Shown one piece after another: positions 19,016 to 29,597 of a stretch of 64,000 bases of DNA. The position numbers and the translations under genes are program-made. Below the pieces are notes generated by a model. That model did not search any database. It was not told the DNA's origin and was given only the letters and a program-made list of their open reading frames with translations. This stretch comes from Pseudomonas sp. JUb42 (GTDB lineage Bacteria > Pseudomonadota > Gammaproteobacteria > Pseudomonadales > Pseudomonadaceae): positions 310,001-374,000 of the forward strand of contig NZ_JANUFD010000004.1 in assembly GCF_024807945.1 (NCBI RefSeq), read 5' to 3'. Within the stretch, counting starts at the first letter, position 1. Each line of letters starts with the position of its first letter.

Positions 19016-21616
19016 GTGCTTGAAGCCTACCGTAAACACATCGAAGAGCGTGCCGCCCAGGGTATCGTGCCCCAGCCGCTTAACGCCGAACAAACAGCTG
19101 GCCTTATTGAGCTGCTGAAAAATCCTCCGGCTGGTGAAGAAGCTTTCCTTGTCGACCTGATCACCAACCGCGTTCCGCCTGGAGTGGACGAAGCAGCCTA
19201 TGTAAAGGCCGGCTTCCTCTCCGCACTCGCCAAAGGCGAAGCAACCTCCCCGCTGATCGATAAAAAACGCGCTACCGAACTGTTGGGCACCATGCAAGGT
19301 GGCTACAACATCGTGACGCTGGTCGGTCTGCTGGACGACGCCGATCTGGCGCCAGTAGCCGCCGAACAACTCAAGCACACGCTGCTGATGTTCGATGCGT
19401 TCCACGACGTGGCTGAAAAAGCCAAGAACGGCAACGCTCACGCCCAAGGCGTCCTGCAATCCTGGGCCGACGGCGAGTGGTTCCAGAAGCGCCCTACCCT
19501 GGCCGACAAGATCAGCCTGCGCGTCTTCAAGGTCACCGGCGAAACCAACACCGACGACCTGTCCCCGGCACCTGATGCCTGGTCCCGTCCTGACATCCCG
19601 CTGCACGCCCTGGCCATGCTGAAAATGGCCCGTGACGGTATCGTTCCGGACGTTCAGGGCTCCATCGGTCCGATGAAACAAATCGAGCAGATGCGCAACG
19701 ACGGCTTCCCGATCGCCTACGTCGGTGACGTAGTCGGTACCGGTTCGTCGCGTAAATCGGCAACCAACTCGGTGCTGTGGTTCTTCGGCGACGACGTTCC
19801 CTATGTGCCGAACAAGCGCGCCGGTGGCTTCTGCTTCGGCAGCAAGATCGCTCCAATCTTCTACAACACCATGGAAGATGCTGGCGCTCTGCCAATCGAA
19901 TTCGACGTTACCAAGCTGAACATGGGCGACGTGATCGACGTTTACCCGTACGAAGGCAAAGTCACCAAGCACGACAGCGACGAAGTCCTGGCCACCTTCG
20001 AAATGAAGACCCCGGTCCTGCTCGACGAAGTTCGCGCTGGCGGCCGTATCCCACTGATCATCGGTCGCGGCCTGACCAGCAAGGCTCGCGCCGAGCTGGG
20101 TCTGCCACCTTCGACCCTGTTCAAGCTGCCTGACGTACCGGCTGCCAGCACCAAGGGTTTCACCCTGGCGCAGAAAATGGTCGGCAAGGCATGCGGCGTA
20201 GAAGGCATCCGTCCGGGTACCTACTGCGAACCGAAGATGACCACTGTCGGCTCCCAGGACACCACAGGTCCAATGACCCGTGATGAACTGAAAGACCTGG
20301 CGTGCCTGGGCTTCTCCACCGATCTGGTCATGCAGTCCTTCTGCCACACCGCGGCTTATCCAAAGCCGATCGACGTCAAGACCCACCACACCCTGCCTGA
20401 CTTCATCATGACCCGCGGCGGCGTTTCCCTGCGTCCGGGCGACGGCATCATCCACAGCTGGCTGAACCGCATGCTGCTGCCGGACACCGTCGGTACCGGT
20501 GGTGACTCCCACACCCGTTTCCCGATCGGTATCTCCTTCCCGGCCGGTTCCGGTCTGGTTGCCTTCGCTGCGGCCACCGGCGTCATGCCGCTGGACATGC
20601 CGGAGTCGATCCTGGTTCGCTTCAAAGGCAAGCTGCAACCTGGCATCACCCTGCGTGACCTGGTTCATGCCATTCCTTACTACGCGATCCAGAAAGGCTT
20701 GCTGACCGTAGAGAAGAAAGGCAAGAAGAACGCCTTCTCCGGTCGCATCCTGGAGATCGAAGGTCTGGAAAACCTCAGCATCGAACAGGCTTTCGAGCTG
20801 TCCGACGCCTCGGCCGAACGTTCGGCTGCCGGTTGCACCATCAAGCTGGCCAAAGAGCCGATCATCGAATACCTGAACTCCAACATCACCCTGCTGCGCT
20901 GGATGATCGAACAGGGTTACGGTGATCCACGCACTCTGGAGCGCCGTGCTCAGGCGATGGAAGCCTGGGTTGCCAACCCTGAGCTGCTGGAAGCCGACAA
21001 GGACGCCGAGTACGCTGAAATCATCGAAATCGACCTGGCCGACGTCAAAGAGCCTGTGCTCTGCGCGCCGAACGACCCGGACGATGCCCGTCTGCTGTCT
21101 TCGGTACAAGGCGAGAAGATCGACGAAGTGTTCATCGGCTCCTGCATGACCAACATCGGCCACTTCCGCGCTGCGGGCAAGTTGCTGGATCAGGTCAAAG
21201 GCCAGCTGCCAACTCGTCTGTGGCTGTCGCCGCCGACCAAGATGGACGCTCACCAACTGACCGAAGAAGGCTACTACGGCATTTACGGCAAGGCCGGCGC
21301 GCGCATGGAAATGCCGGGCTGCTCGCTGTGCATGGGTAACCAGGCTCGCGTTGAACCTAACGCTACCGTGGTCTCGACCTCGACTCGTAACTTCCCCAAC
21401 CGTCTGGGCGATGGCGCGAACGTCTACCTGGCCTCGGCCGAGCTGGCGTCCGTTGCTTCGATCCTCGGTCGCCTGCCGACCGTCGAGGAGTACATGAGCT
21501 ACGCCAACCAGATCGACACCATGGCAGCGGACGTGTACCGCTACCTGAGCTTCGATCAGATCGCCGAGTTCCGTGAAGCCGCTGCAAACGCCAATATCCC
21601 GGTCGTTCAAGCTTAA
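19016..21616 (+). CDS. acnB: Aconitate hydratase B
   Basis: An 866-residue [4Fe-4S] enzyme of the TCA cycle that interconverts citrate and isocitrate through cis-aconitate; E. coli AcnB has 865 residues. The AcnB order is seen: N-terminal HEAT-like domain, swivel domain ([22 protein letters not shown]), then the cluster-binding core with [36 protein letters not shown] and GCSLCMGNQ carrying the cluster cysteines. The GTG at 19016 is the family start ([15 protein letters not shown] follows) with AGGG upstream; the in-frame ATGs upstream are part of the leader. A strong terminator follows. Confidence 0.97.
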   Translation: MLEAYRKHIEERAAQGIVPQPLNAEQTAGLIELLKNPPAGEEAFLVDLITNRVPPGVDEAAYVKAGFLSALAKGEATSPLIDKKRATELLGTMQGGYNIVTLVGLLDDADLAPVAAEQLKHTLLMFDAFHDVAEKAKNGNAHAQGVLQSWADGEWFQKRPTLADKISLRVFKVTGETNTDDLSPAPDAWSRPDIPLHALAMLKMARDGIVPDVQGSIGPMKQIEQMRNDGFPIAYVGDVVGTGSSRKSATNSVLWFFGDDVPYVPNKRAGGFCFGSKIAPIFYNTMEDAGALPIEFDVTKLNMGDVIDVYPYEGKVTKHDSDEVLATFEMKTPVLLDEVRAGGRIPLIIGRGLTSKARAELGLPPSTLFKLPDVPAASTKGFTLAQKMVGKACGVEGIRPGTYCEPKMTTVGSQDTTGPMTRDELKDLACLGFSTDLVMQSFCHTAAYPKPIDVKTHHTLPDFIMTRGGVSLRPGDGIIHSWLNRMLLPDTVGTGGDSHTRFPIGISFPAGSGLVAFAAATGVMPLDMPESILVRFKGKLQPGITLRDLVHAIPYYAIQKGLLTVEKKGKKNAFSGRILEIEGLENLSIEQAFELSDASAERSAAGCTIKLAKEPIIEYLNSNITLLRWMIEQGYGDPRTLERRAQAMEAWVANPELLEADKDAEYAEIIEIDLADVKEPVLCAPNDPDDARLLSSVQGEKIDEVFIGSCMTNIGHFRAAGKLLDQVKGQLPTRLWLSPPTKMDAHQLTEEGYYGIYGKAGARMEMPGCSLCMGNQARVEPNATVVSTSTRNFPNRLGDGANVYLASAELASVASILGRLPTVEEYMSYANQIDTMAADVYRYLSFDQIAEFREAAANANIPVVQA

Positions 21617-21640
21617 TCACGAAATCCAGCGTAAAAAAAA

Positions 21641-21667
21641 CCCCGTCCTGGTGACGGGGTTTTTTAT
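21641..21667 (+). terminator. Rho-independent terminator of acnB
   Basis: CCCCGTC (21641-21647) pairs with GACGGGG (21653-21659) around CTGGT, and is followed by a run of seven or eight T. It lies 25 bases after the acnB stop codon. Confidence 0.93.
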
Positions 21668-21697
21668 TGCCTGTCTTCCTTTGAGTGGAAGGAAAGG

Positions 21698-21790
21698 GGT
21701 GGGAGCGAGTTCATTCGCGAAGAGGCCGGTGCATTCGACGCATTTATATCGTCTGAAATGCCGCTTTCGCGAATAAATTCGCGCCCACAG
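21698..21790. repeat. REP inverted pair
   Basis: The left arm (about 21698-21723) has GGTGGGAGCGAGTTCATTCG and the right arm (about 21765-21790) TTCGCGAATAAATTCGCGCC. The pair sits between the acnB and gdhB terminators in a convergent gap. Confidence 0.8.
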
Positions 21791-21822
21791 ATCGCGCGGT
21801 GCAACAGCCCACTGAAGCGAGG

Positions 21823-21853
21823 AAAAAAAGCCCCGCATCTCGCGATGCAGGGC
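21823..21853 (-). terminator. Rho-independent terminator of gdhB
   Basis: On the minus strand GCCCTGCATC pairs with GATGCGGGGC (21830-21853 on the plus strand, 10-base arms with one mismatch, four-base loop) and is followed by seven T. It lies 27 bases after the gdhB stop. Confidence 0.9.
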
Positions 21854-21880
21854 TTTCGTTTACCGCTCCAGGCTACAGCC

Positions 21881-24800
21881 TCAAACCACCGCAACCTGCC
21901 CGCTCATGGCCAGGTCCAGCAGTTCGCGGTTGGCCACGGCGTACATGGCGTAGTCGGTGCCGCTGGCGGCACGCAGTTCGACCAGCATGGCGCGCCAGCG
22001 ATCGACCATTGCCTTGTGCTGTTCCAGCCACAGGTTCAGGCGCTCTTCGACATCGGCAGGGCCGTCGGGCATTTGCAGGACCGAGACGGTGATCGCCCGT
22101 TGTTGCCAGTCGATATCGTCGCGGAATGCTTCCCGCGCCAGCGCCTGCCAGTTGTTTTCCACCGGCAGGTTGCTGATCTGTTGCAGGTACCAGGTCACGT
22201 CCAGGGCGCTGCCCACGGCGAAGTAGACCTTGGCCACTTCGGCCGCGTTCTGCCCGGTAACGTCCGACGCTTCGATTATCGGCAGCAGGGTGTAGAGGTG
22301 GGTCGTACCCGCCACCATCCGTGCCAGCAGCTCAGGCACGCCAGCATCGACGTATTCCTGATAACGGGTCTGCCAGACCTGACGGGTTTCCCCCTCCAGC
22401 AGTTCATCGAGTTTCAGACCCAGGGCCGCGATATGCGGGCCGAAGTGAGCCACATCACGACCGGCATCCAGTTCGTTGCGACGGCTGCGCAGGAACCAGC
22501 GCGTGGCACGACGACCCAGGCGCATCAGCTCGTCCATCAACGCCAGCTGGATTTCAGCCGGGACGTTGTAGTCCAGCGCCTCGATCTGACGGAACCAGTG
22601 CGGCAGATGAAAGATATCGCGCACGATCACGTAGGCACCGGCGACATTCGCCGCGCTCATGCCGGTCGACTCTTTGAGTCGCTGCACGAAGGTGATACCC
22701 ATGTGGTTGACCAGGTCGTTGGCGATCTGGGTGCTGACGATTTCACGCTTCAGACGGTGCTGACGCATGGCACTGCCGTATTTCGCGCCAAGGGACGGCG
22801 GGAACGCAGTCTCCATGTCACGGGCCAGATAGTCGTCATCCGGCACGCGGGAGTCGAGCAGCGCTTGCTGGAGTTCGATCTTGCTGTAGGAAATCAGCAC
22901 CGACAGCTCCGGACGGGTCAGACCCTTGCCGGCCGCGACCCGCTCGTTAAGCTGCTCGTCGTTCGGCAGGAACTCGATGGCGCGATCCAGCTTGCCACGG
23001 GCTTCCAGGTCAGCGATCAGGCGTTTGTACTCGGCGATGCGCTCGTAGGCGCGACGAGCAGCCAGGGACAGGGCCTGGGTCTGCTTGTAGTTGTTGCCGA
23101 GGACCAGATTGCCCACTTCGTCGGTCATGCCTTCCATCAGCTGGTTACGCTGTTTCTCGGTCATGTCGCCGGCCTGCACCACTTCGTTGAGCAGGATCTT
23201 GATGTTCACTTCGTGGTCGGAGCAGTCCACGCCACCGGCGTTGTCGATGAAGTCGGTATTGGTCGCGCCGCCCAGCAGGCCGAACTCGACGCGGCCGAGC
23301 TGGGTCATGCCCAGGTTACCGCCCTCGCCCACCACCTTGCAGCGCAGCTCGTTACCGTTGACCCGCAGCGCATCGTTGGCCTTGTCGCCGACGTCCGCAT
23401 GGGTCTCGCTGCTGGCCTTGACGTAAGTACCGATACCGCCGTTCCACAACAGATCCACAGGTGCCTTGAGCAGCGCGTGCATCAGTTCGGTCGGGGTCAG
23501 CTTGTCGGCGCTGATGTCGAAGCGCTGCTTCATTTCCGGAGTGATGGAAATGCTCTTCGCGCTACGCGGGAAGATGCCGCCACCGGCCGACATGATACTG
23601 GTGTCGTAGTCGGTCCAGGCCGAACGCGGCAGATCATACAGACGCTGACGCTCGGCAAAGCTGCTGGCCGGCTCCGGATTCGGATCGATGAAGATATGCA
23701 GGTGGTTGAAAGCGGCGACCATCTGCAGCTTGTCCGACATCAACAGGCCGTTGCCGAACACGTCACCGGCCATGTCGCCGACGCCGATCACACTGATGCT
23801 GTCTTTCTGCACATTGATATTGCGTTCACGGAAGTGACGCTGCACGCCGACCCAGGCGCCCTTGGCGGTAATGCCCATTTTCTTGTGGTCATAACCGGCC
23901 GAGCCGCCCGAGGCGAAGGCATCGCCGAGCCAGAAGCCGTAGTCGATGGCAATGCCGTTGGCGATGTCGGAGAAGGTTGCAGTGCCCTTGTCCGCTGCCA
24001 CTACCAGGTACGGGTCATCGTCGTCATGACGCACGACGTTGGCTGGCGGCACCAGTTCGCCTTCCTTGAGGTTGTCGGTGATATCCAACAGGCCGGAAAT
24101 GAAGATGCGGTAGCAGGCGATCGCCTCTGCCTGAACCTCGTCGCGGCTGCCGGTAGTCGGCAAACGACGGGGCAGGAAGCCACCCTTCGCGCCCACCGGC
24201 ACAATGACCGAGTTCTTCACTTGCTGGGCTTTAACCAGGCCCAGCACTTCAGTACGGAAGTCTTCTTCACGGTCCGACCAGCGCAGGCCGCCACGGGCGA
24301 CGTTGCCGAAGCGCAAGTGCACGCCTTCAACACGCGGGCTGTAGACGAAGATCTCGAACTTCGGCACCGGTTTTGGCAGTTCAGGAATCAGGCGCGGATT
24401 GAACTTGAAGCTGAAATAGCTCTTGCTCTGGCCATTGGCGTCAGGCTGATAGAAGTTGGTCCGCACGGTGGCGCGGATCAGGTCCAGGTAGCGACGCAGA
24501 ATGCGGTCTTCGTTGAGCACCTGAACGTCGTCCAGGGCACTGAGAATCGCCTGTTCCAGACGTTGTTGCTTGTCGTCCAGATCGTCGGTGCCAAGCTTGC
24601 GCGCCAGATAGAAACGGGTCTTGAACAGACGCGTCAGCTCGCGGGCGATATCGGTGTGGTTGTTCAGCGTGCTGGCGATATAACCCAGGTCAAAGCCCAG
24701 GCGAATCTGCTTCAGGTAGCGGGCATAGGCACGCAGCAGTGCCACGTCACGCCACGGCAGGCCGGCAGTGAGCACCAGACGGTTGAACGCATCGTTCTCG

Positions 24801-26737
24801 GCATCGCCGCGAACGATATGGACGAAGGCGTCCTGCAGAGTGTCGTTGAGCTGCTGGATATCCAGGTTCAGCCCTTCGCCATAGGTAAAGGCGAAGTCAT
24901 GAATCCAGAACTCGCGGCCATTGCTGTGATGCAGGCGATAAGGGAATTCGCCCAGCACGCGCAGGCCAAGGTTTTCCAGGATCGGCAGCACATCGGACAG
25001 CGCCAGCGGGGTATCGGCGTGGTACAGCTTGCAATGCAGCTGCGCCTTGTCGCCAGACAGCGGCTGGTAGAAGCTCATGACCAGCGGGTTGGCATCGTTC
25101 AGGCTGAGCAGATGTTGCAGGTCGACCACCGCCGAGTGGGCGGCGAAACGCTCGCGATAACCTGCCGGGAAGCCTTTCGGGAAGTCGGCCAGGACATTGG
25201 TGCCATGGGCTTCGCCGAAGCTTTCCACGACCAGGCTGGCGTAGTCGTCCTTCCACGAGCGGCAGGCCTGGATCACTTCGTTTTCCAGCTGCAGCGGGTC
25301 GATGTCCAGAGTGACCTTAGGGTCCACGCGCAGGATCAACTGCACACGGGCCAGTACCGACTCGGAGAAGAAGGTCCAGAACTCGCAGTCGCTGGCCTTG
25401 AGGCGCTCCATCAGCACCTGCTGGATCTTCTGCCGCACTTCGGTGGAGTAGATATCGCGCGGCACATAGGCCAGGCAGTAGCAGAAACGCCCGTAGGGGT
25501 CTTTGCGCAGGAACACGCGGATCTTGTTGCGTTCCTGGATCTGCACAATGGACATCACGGTGTTGAACAGCTCGTCCACCGGGGTCTGGAACAGGTCGTC
25601 GCGGGGCAGTACTTCAACCACCTGAGCCAGTTCCTTGCCCAGGTGCGCCTTGGCATCAAAGCCCGAACGGCGCTCGACTTCGGCGACCTTGCGGCGGATG
25701 TACGGAATGACCCGCACGCTCTCGCCATACACCGAGGAGGTGTACAGGCCCATGAAACGGCATTCTTTGATCACCTTGCCGTCGGCATCGATCTGACGGA
25801 TCGATACGTAGTCCGGGTAGGCCGGACGATGCACACGGCTCGGATGCGCGGCTTTGGCGAAGGACAGCAGCATCGGCTCGTTGAGGTAATTAACCGCATA
25901 GCCTTCTATATGCAGGTCGTCCTTGCTCAGGCCGACGCGCAGCAGTTTGGTCAGACCGAGGAACGAAGACGGGTCGTACTCCAGCTGGCCGCCATCGGCT
26001 TCGCTGCTGACGGTGAACTCTTCGTAGCCGAGGAAAGTGAAGTGGTTGTTGACCATCCATTGCAGGAAGGCCTTGATCTCCTCCTTCTCTTCGCCATCAA
26101 CCTGATACGGACTGCTATCGATCCCGGCCAGCAGTTCATGCAGCTTGGCCTTCATCGGCTCGAAGTCTTCGACGGCCACCCGCACTTCGCTGAGCACCTG
26201 CTCCAACTCGCGAGCCAGCACGTTCAACTCGCTGGCATTGGAGCAGCGGTCGATCTCCAGATACATCAGCGATTCTTGCTTGACGTCGGCACCGGTACTG
26301 CCCTTTGGCAGCACTTCGAGCAGCTCGCCCTGGCTGCCGCGACGCACGCTCAGCACAGTGGTTTGCAGGGTATGGATGCTGTAGCCGCGACGATTGAGCT
26401 CGGTACGCACCGAATCCACCAGGAACGGCAGGTCGTGATGCAGGACTTCAACGGCGGTATGGGTCGATTGCCAGCCGTGACGCTCGTAATCCGGGTTGTA
26501 GACACGCACCTGTGGCTGGGCGGGCTCGAAGCGCTCAAGCAGGCGCCAGGCCGAGAGTGTGCAGCCGACCAGGTCGGAGAGGCGACGTTGAGTCAGCTCA
26601 TCGAGCGGCATGATGCCGAAAAATTGCTCAGCGAACAGCGCCACTTGTGGCAGTGCCTGTTCACTGATGTGCTGCGCCAGTGCTGCTTGCAGTTGATGCT
26701 GGAAGTCAGACTTGCTGGCTGCGGTGAAGAACGCCAT
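21881..26737 (-). CDS. gdhB: NAD-specific glutamate dehydrogenase, large (GDH-180) type
   Basis: A 1618-residue cytoplasmic enzyme that oxidises glutamate to 2-oxoglutarate and ammonia with NAD; it is used for growth on arginine and other amino acids. The length fits the family (about 1620 residues). The N-terminal 700 residues carry ACT-like regulatory domains. The catalytic part contains GGLRWSDREEDFRTEVLGLV, the substrate-lysine segment VKNSVIVPVGAKGGF, and the nucleotide-binding region with SVIGVGDMAGDVFGNG. A GGAG precedes the ATG at 26737. It is monocistronic, with its own terminator. Confidence 0.96.
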   Translation of the reverse strand: MAFFTAASKSDFQHQLQAALAQHISEQALPQVALFAEQFFGIMPLDELTQRRLSDLVGCTLSAWRLLERFEPAQPQVRVYNPDYERHGWQSTHTAVEVLHHDLPFLVDSVRTELNRRGYSIHTLQTTVLSVRRGSQGELLEVLPKGSTGADVKQESLMYLEIDRCSNASELNVLARELEQVLSEVRVAVEDFEPMKAKLHELLAGIDSSPYQVDGEEKEEIKAFLQWMVNNHFTFLGYEEFTVSSEADGGQLEYDPSSFLGLTKLLRVGLSKDDLHIEGYAVNYLNEPMLLSFAKAAHPSRVHRPAYPDYVSIRQIDADGKVIKECRFMGLYTSSVYGESVRVIPYIRRKVAEVERRSGFDAKAHLGKELAQVVEVLPRDDLFQTPVDELFNTVMSIVQIQERNKIRVFLRKDPYGRFCYCLAYVPRDIYSTEVRQKIQQVLMERLKASDCEFWTFFSESVLARVQLILRVDPKVTLDIDPLQLENEVIQACRSWKDDYASLVVESFGEAHGTNVLADFPKGFPAGYRERFAAHSAVVDLQHLLSLNDANPLVMSFYQPLSGDKAQLHCKLYHADTPLALSDVLPILENLGLRVLGEFPYRLHHSNGREFWIHDFAFTYGEGLNLDIQQLNDTLQDAFVHIVRGDAENDAFNRLVLTAGLPWRDVALLRAYARYLKQIRLGFDLGYIASTLNNHTDIARELTRLFKTRFYLARKLGTDDLDDKQQRLEQAILSALDDVQVLNEDRILRRYLDLIRATVRTNFYQPDANGQSKSYFSFKFNPRLIPELPKPVPKFEIFVYSPRVEGVHLRFGNVARGGLRWSDREEDFRTEVLGLVKAQQVKNSVIVPVGAKGGFLPRRLPTTGSRDEVQAEAIACYRIFISGLLDITDNLKEGELVPPANVVRHDDDDPYLVVAADKGTATFSDIANGIAIDYGFWLGDAFASGGSAGYDHKKMGITAKGAWVGVQRHFRERNINVQKDSISVIGVGDMAGDVFGNGLLMSDKLQMVAAFNHLHIFIDPNPEPASSFAERQRLYDLPRSAWTDYDTSIMSAGGGIFPRSAKSISITPEMKQRFDISADKLTPTELMHALLKAPVDLLWNGGIGTYVKASSETHADVGDKANDALRVNGNELRCKVVGEGGNLGMTQLGRVEFGLLGGATNTDFIDNAGGVDCSDHEVNIKILLNEVVQAGDMTEKQRNQLMEGMTDEVGNLVLGNNYKQTQALSLAARRAYERIAEYKRLIADLEARGKLDRAIEFLPNDEQLNERVAAGKGLTRPELSVLISYSKIELQQALLDSRVPDDDYLARDMETAFPPSLGAKYGSAMRQHRLKREIVSTQIANDLVNHMGITFVQRLKESTGMSAANVAGAYVIVRDIFHLPHWFRQIEALDYNVPAEIQLALMDELMRLGRRATRWFLRSRRNELDAGRDVAHFGPHIAALGLKLDELLEGETRQVWQTRYQEYVDAGVPELLARMVAGTTHLYTLLPIIEASDVTGQNAAEVAKVYFAVGSALDVTWYLQQISNLPVENNWQALAREAFRDDIDWQQRAITVSVLQMPDGPADVEERLNLWLEQHKAMVDRWRAMLVELRAASGTDYAMYAVANRELLDLAMSGQVAVV

Positions 26738-27201
26738 CTGAGGTACTCCGCTTGTGCTTTTTTAGAGAGGAAGCTTGAAGGAAGTGTTGCCTGCGCATGC
26801 TGCGCCTGGGTGAACGGGCAGAAGCGCAGCATAGGCCAAAGAACTAACGCTTGCCGCGAACGACTCGTCACATTCAAATTGCGAGATTGGCAACGAAAAA
26901 GCGCACGCATTGACGCTACCGCTCATCTACCTTCCAGCTTAACGACTGCGCGCACGCGGTTGCTTGCCATGCGGCGACATATTCAGTCATCAGCTTGCAG
27001 ATGGGCCGGGTTGAAGAGTTGCAGAGTGTTGCGGGGTGAGCACCTGGATGGGTATGTTTTTTCGCGGGTGCCGCCCAGCCGAGAATTTCCGGATGTATCC
27101 AGGCAGGCTGGTAAGCTCGCACCGATTGGCAAACAAAAAATAATCAAGGCAGGCAAAATTGCCTTTTTTGCCCCGACCGTACGCCTGAAGGAACCACGAC
27201 C
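26738..27201. other. Intergenic region between gdhB and small acidic gene
   Basis: This 464-base divergent gap contains the gdhB ribosome binding site (minus strand) and, on the plus strand, AAGGAA about eight bases before 27202. A weak stem (AAGGC at 27146-27150, GCCTT at 27161-27165) followed by six T at 27164-27169 resembles a small terminator or attenuator upstream of the acidic gene. I see no credible protein, tRNA or REP element here. Confidence 0.5.
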
Positions 27202-27561
27202 ATGCAAATGACCACCGACAGCTTCATTTTCAATCCCTGCGACGAGGAAGAAGATGACATGGCACTGGTCTGTTGCCACGGCAGCGACGGCGACCTGTTC
27301 CTGCTGGCGCGGTTTCCCGACGAAGACGAAGTCGATATCACCTTCCGTGACGACACCATTCATGTGGCCGACACGCTGAAGGTCACGCTCAAACCCACGC
27401 AGCTGCTGGTCGAGATCGATGCCAGCTATACCAAGCCCTTTGACGGCGAAACCCACTTCGAGATCACCCACAGCACGCCTGGCGACGAACTGGCTGAGCT
27501 GGATGGGACGTTGCGCCTGATCCTGAAAGATGTGGGCAGTTATGTCAGCGAGATAGGCTGA
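27202..27561 (+). CDS. Small, strongly acidic protein of unknown function
   Basis: A 119-residue soluble protein. It contains about 28 Asp or Glu and about 8 Lys or Arg, with an acidic run NPCDEEEDDM near the N-terminus and adjacent cysteines in ALVCCHG. There is no signal peptide or membrane segment. Predicted beta-strand alternation (LKVTLKPTQLLVEIDASY) suggests a compact beta-rich fold. The start is supported by AAGGAA seven to eight bases upstream. It converges on the Ldh2-family gene with only four bases between stops. I do not recognise the family. Confidence 0.75.
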   Translation: MQMTTDSFIFNPCDEEEDDMALVCCHGSDGDLFLLARFPDEDEVDITFRDDTIHVADTLKVTLKPTQLLVEIDASYTKPFDGETHFEITHSTPGDELAELDGTLRLILKDVGSYVSEIG

Positions 27562-27565
27562 ACCA

Positions 27566-28675
27566 TCAAGGCGCCGTCGTCTGGCTACGGTTCAAAGACA
27601 GGCCCCCCAGGGCGGCCGCCTCGCCAATCAAGCGCCAGGTAGTCGGATCCACCGGAATGCCATTGGCCAGGCGAGCAGTTGCAACACGCTGTTCTATTTC
27701 GCCGGGCAGCAGCACATCCCCCATGCCAGAGCGCGGCGGCGAGGCCTGGACGTAGGCCGCTCCTGCTTCCAGCTCGGCCTGCCACTGGTCACAACCGCCC
27801 AGGCGCGCGGGGTCGATAAGGATCGACAGCATGTTATTGATGTAGACCCCCTCCTCCATCGAGCCCTCATGCAGAGTCCCGGCACCACTCAATGCTCCGG
27901 CAAGTACGTCGCAGACAAAGGCCAGCCCTGCGCCTTTGTGATCACCAAAGGGCAGTAGCGCTCCAATCGGCGAGCGATAGACCACACCCGGGTCCAGGCT
28001 AGGTTCGCCGTGCGAATCAATCAGATAACCGGGCGGGACCTCGATGCCACGATTCATGGCGATACGCATCTTGCCCTGGGCGGCGCGGCTGGTGGCAAAG
28101 TCCAGCACCAGCGGGTGCTTGCCCTGACGCGGCACGCCCACAGCGAAAGGATTGGTGTGCAAACGGGCGTCGGCCCCCGCGTAAGGTGCCACGACCGGTG
28201 CGCCGTGCAGAACGTTGACGAAATGCACCGACACCAGACCCGCCTCGGCACATTGCTCGGCCCAATGACCGATGCGACACAGATGGTGACTATTGCGCAG
28301 GGCCATGATCAGCGAACCGCTCTGTTTGGCCCGTTCAATCCCCATGGCCATGGCTTCGCACCCCGCCGCCTGACCGAAGCCACGGCCAGCGTCGAGGGTC
28401 AGCAGGCTGCCGTTGTCCAGCACCGTGCTCACCCGGGTATTGGGCTTGACCTTACCCTCGCGCACCATCCGTGCGTACAACGGAATAAGGCTGATGCCGT
28501 GGGAGTCATGGCCATACAGATTGGCCTTGACCAGGTGATCGGCCATCAATCCGGACTCCCGTGCATCAGAGCCCAATGCGGTGAAGATTCGACTCACCCA
28601 GGCATGGAGTTCATCCCGGGGAATGCGCAGATCATCCGCCGCACCATCGGGATCAAGCTTAATGTTCTGGCTCAT
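27566..28675 (-). CDS. Ldh2/malate-lactate dehydrogenase family oxidoreductase
   Basis: A 369-residue NAD(P)-dependent dehydrogenase of the LDH2/MDG2 fold, which is not homologous to classical lactate dehydrogenase. Family features are the catalytic-histidine segment YGHDSHGIS, the RNSHHLCRIG segment, and TNPFAVGVPRQG with LVLDFATSRAAQGK. Members reduce or oxidise 2-oxo/2-hydroxy acids or reduce cyclic imino acids such as piperideine-2-carboxylate. Its ATG overlaps the stop of the DapA-family gene by four bases, so the two act in one pathway. It is the last gene of the minus-strand catabolic operon. The substrate is unknown. Confidence 0.85.
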   Translation of the reverse strand: MSQNIKLDPDGAADDLRIPRDELHAWVSRIFTALGSDARESGLMADHLVKANLYGHDSHGISLIPLYARMVREGKVKPNTRVSTVLDNGSLLTLDAGRGFGQAAGCEAMAMGIERAKQSGSLIMALRNSHHLCRIGHWAEQCAEAGLVSVHFVNVLHGAPVVAPYAGADARLHTNPFAVGVPRQGKHPLVLDFATSRAAQGKMRIAMNRGIEVPPGYLIDSHGEPSLDPGVVYRSPIGALLPFGDHKGAGLAFVCDVLAGALSGAGTLHEGSMEEGVYINNMLSILIDPARLGGCDQWQAELEAGAAYVQASPPRSGMGDVLLPGEIEQRVATARLANGIPVDPTTWRLIGEAAALGGLSLNRSQTTAP

Positions 28676-29574
28676 GCGGCGAGGACTCCGGCACTGCGCA
28701 ATTCGCCTATGGCGCGGTGCAGCCGTTCTACCGTTGCGGCGCTGGGCGCCTGCAATGGCGACAGAACATCACCGCAGTCCTGATCGATCATCTTCATGGC
28801 CGCCTTGAGCGGTCCTGGATTGGCTTCGGCGAACAACGCATCGAGTAAGGGTAAAAGGCGGCGCTGAGCAGCAATGCCCGCGTCCAGCTCACCGGCCTTG
28901 AACGTTTCGTAGAGTTTGAGCCAGTAATGCGGCAGCAATGGCGACGAGGCAAGAATGCCACCCCGTGCGCCCAAAGCGGCGTGGGCCGGATAGAGCAGGT
29001 CTTCGCCGGACAGCATCTGGAAATCCGGGCTGGTCAGATTCATGACCTGATTGAAGTGGGCCATGTCGGTGTTACAGGCCTTCATGCCGAAGATCGAACC
29101 ATCTGCTTCCATATCGGCAATGGTTTGCGCCTCAGTCACGATCCTTGTGCGGTAAGGCACGTCATAGAACAGAATCGGCACGTCCACGGCCTCGCGATAG
29201 GCGCGGAAATATTCACGGATGCCACCCTGGGTAGGCGACACGTAAAACGGCGTCACCGCCAGCAAGCCATCGGCACCGGCCGCCTTGAAGGCTTTGCCGG
29301 CAGTCACGGATTCGGCGAAACCAGGAGAAACCATACCGGCGATCACCGGTATACGGCCTTCGGCCACTTCTACAGTAATCGCCACGACACGTTCCCGGTC
29401 CTGAGGCGAAAGTGCCGTGTATTCACCCGTACCACCGATCGGAACCAGGCCATGTGCCCCCGCATCGATCAACATATGCAGCATTTTACGCAGGGCTTTA
29501 TCGTCGACCCGACCATCAGCGGTCACCGGGGTCGGAAACGGTGGCAGGATGCCGTGCAAATGAAGTACTGACAT
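28672..29574 (-). CDS. Dihydrodipicolinate synthase (DapA/NanA) family lyase
   Basis: A 300-residue class I aldolase-type enzyme. The pyruvate-binding segment is GGTGEYTALS, the catalytic tyrosine lies in VTPFYVSPTQG, and the Schiff-base lysine fits GMKACNTD. The family contains dapA and many catabolic aldolases and dehydratases that act on 2-keto acids; next to a transporter and dehydrogenases, and not with other lysine genes, a catabolic role is more likely than lysine synthesis. The start at 29574 has AAGGAA eight bases upstream; the longer frame from 29601 overlaps the permease stop. It is coupled to the Ldh2-family gene. Confidence 0.88.
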   Translation of the reverse strand: MSVLHLHGILPPFPTPVTADGRVDDKALRKMLHMLIDAGAHGLVPIGGTGEYTALSPQDRERVVAITVEVAEGRIPVIAGMVSPGFAESVTAGKAFKAAGADGLLAVTPFYVSPTQGGIREYFRAYREAVDVPILFYDVPYRTRIVTEAQTIADMEADGSIFGMKACNTDMAHFNQVMNLTSPDFQMLSGEDLLYPAHAALGARGGILASSPLLPHYWLKLYETFKAGELDAGIAAQRRLLPLLDALFAEANPGPLKAAMKMIDQDCGDVLSPLQAPSAATVERLHRAIGELRSAGVLAA

Positions 29575-29597
29575 GGGGAAATTCCTTTCAAATGAGA

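Noticed and set aside
18803..21610. 935-codon minus-strand frame opposite acnB
   Set aside because: It is a shadow of acnB; composition is unlike a protein (Gly/Gln/His/Arg-rich) and acnB is complete on the other strand.
21758..27211. 1817-codon plus-strand open frame opposite gdhB
   Set aside because: It is the antisense frame of a high-GC gene; its protein is low in hydrophobic cores and rich in His, Gln and Arg with no domain, while the minus strand encodes a full GDH-180.
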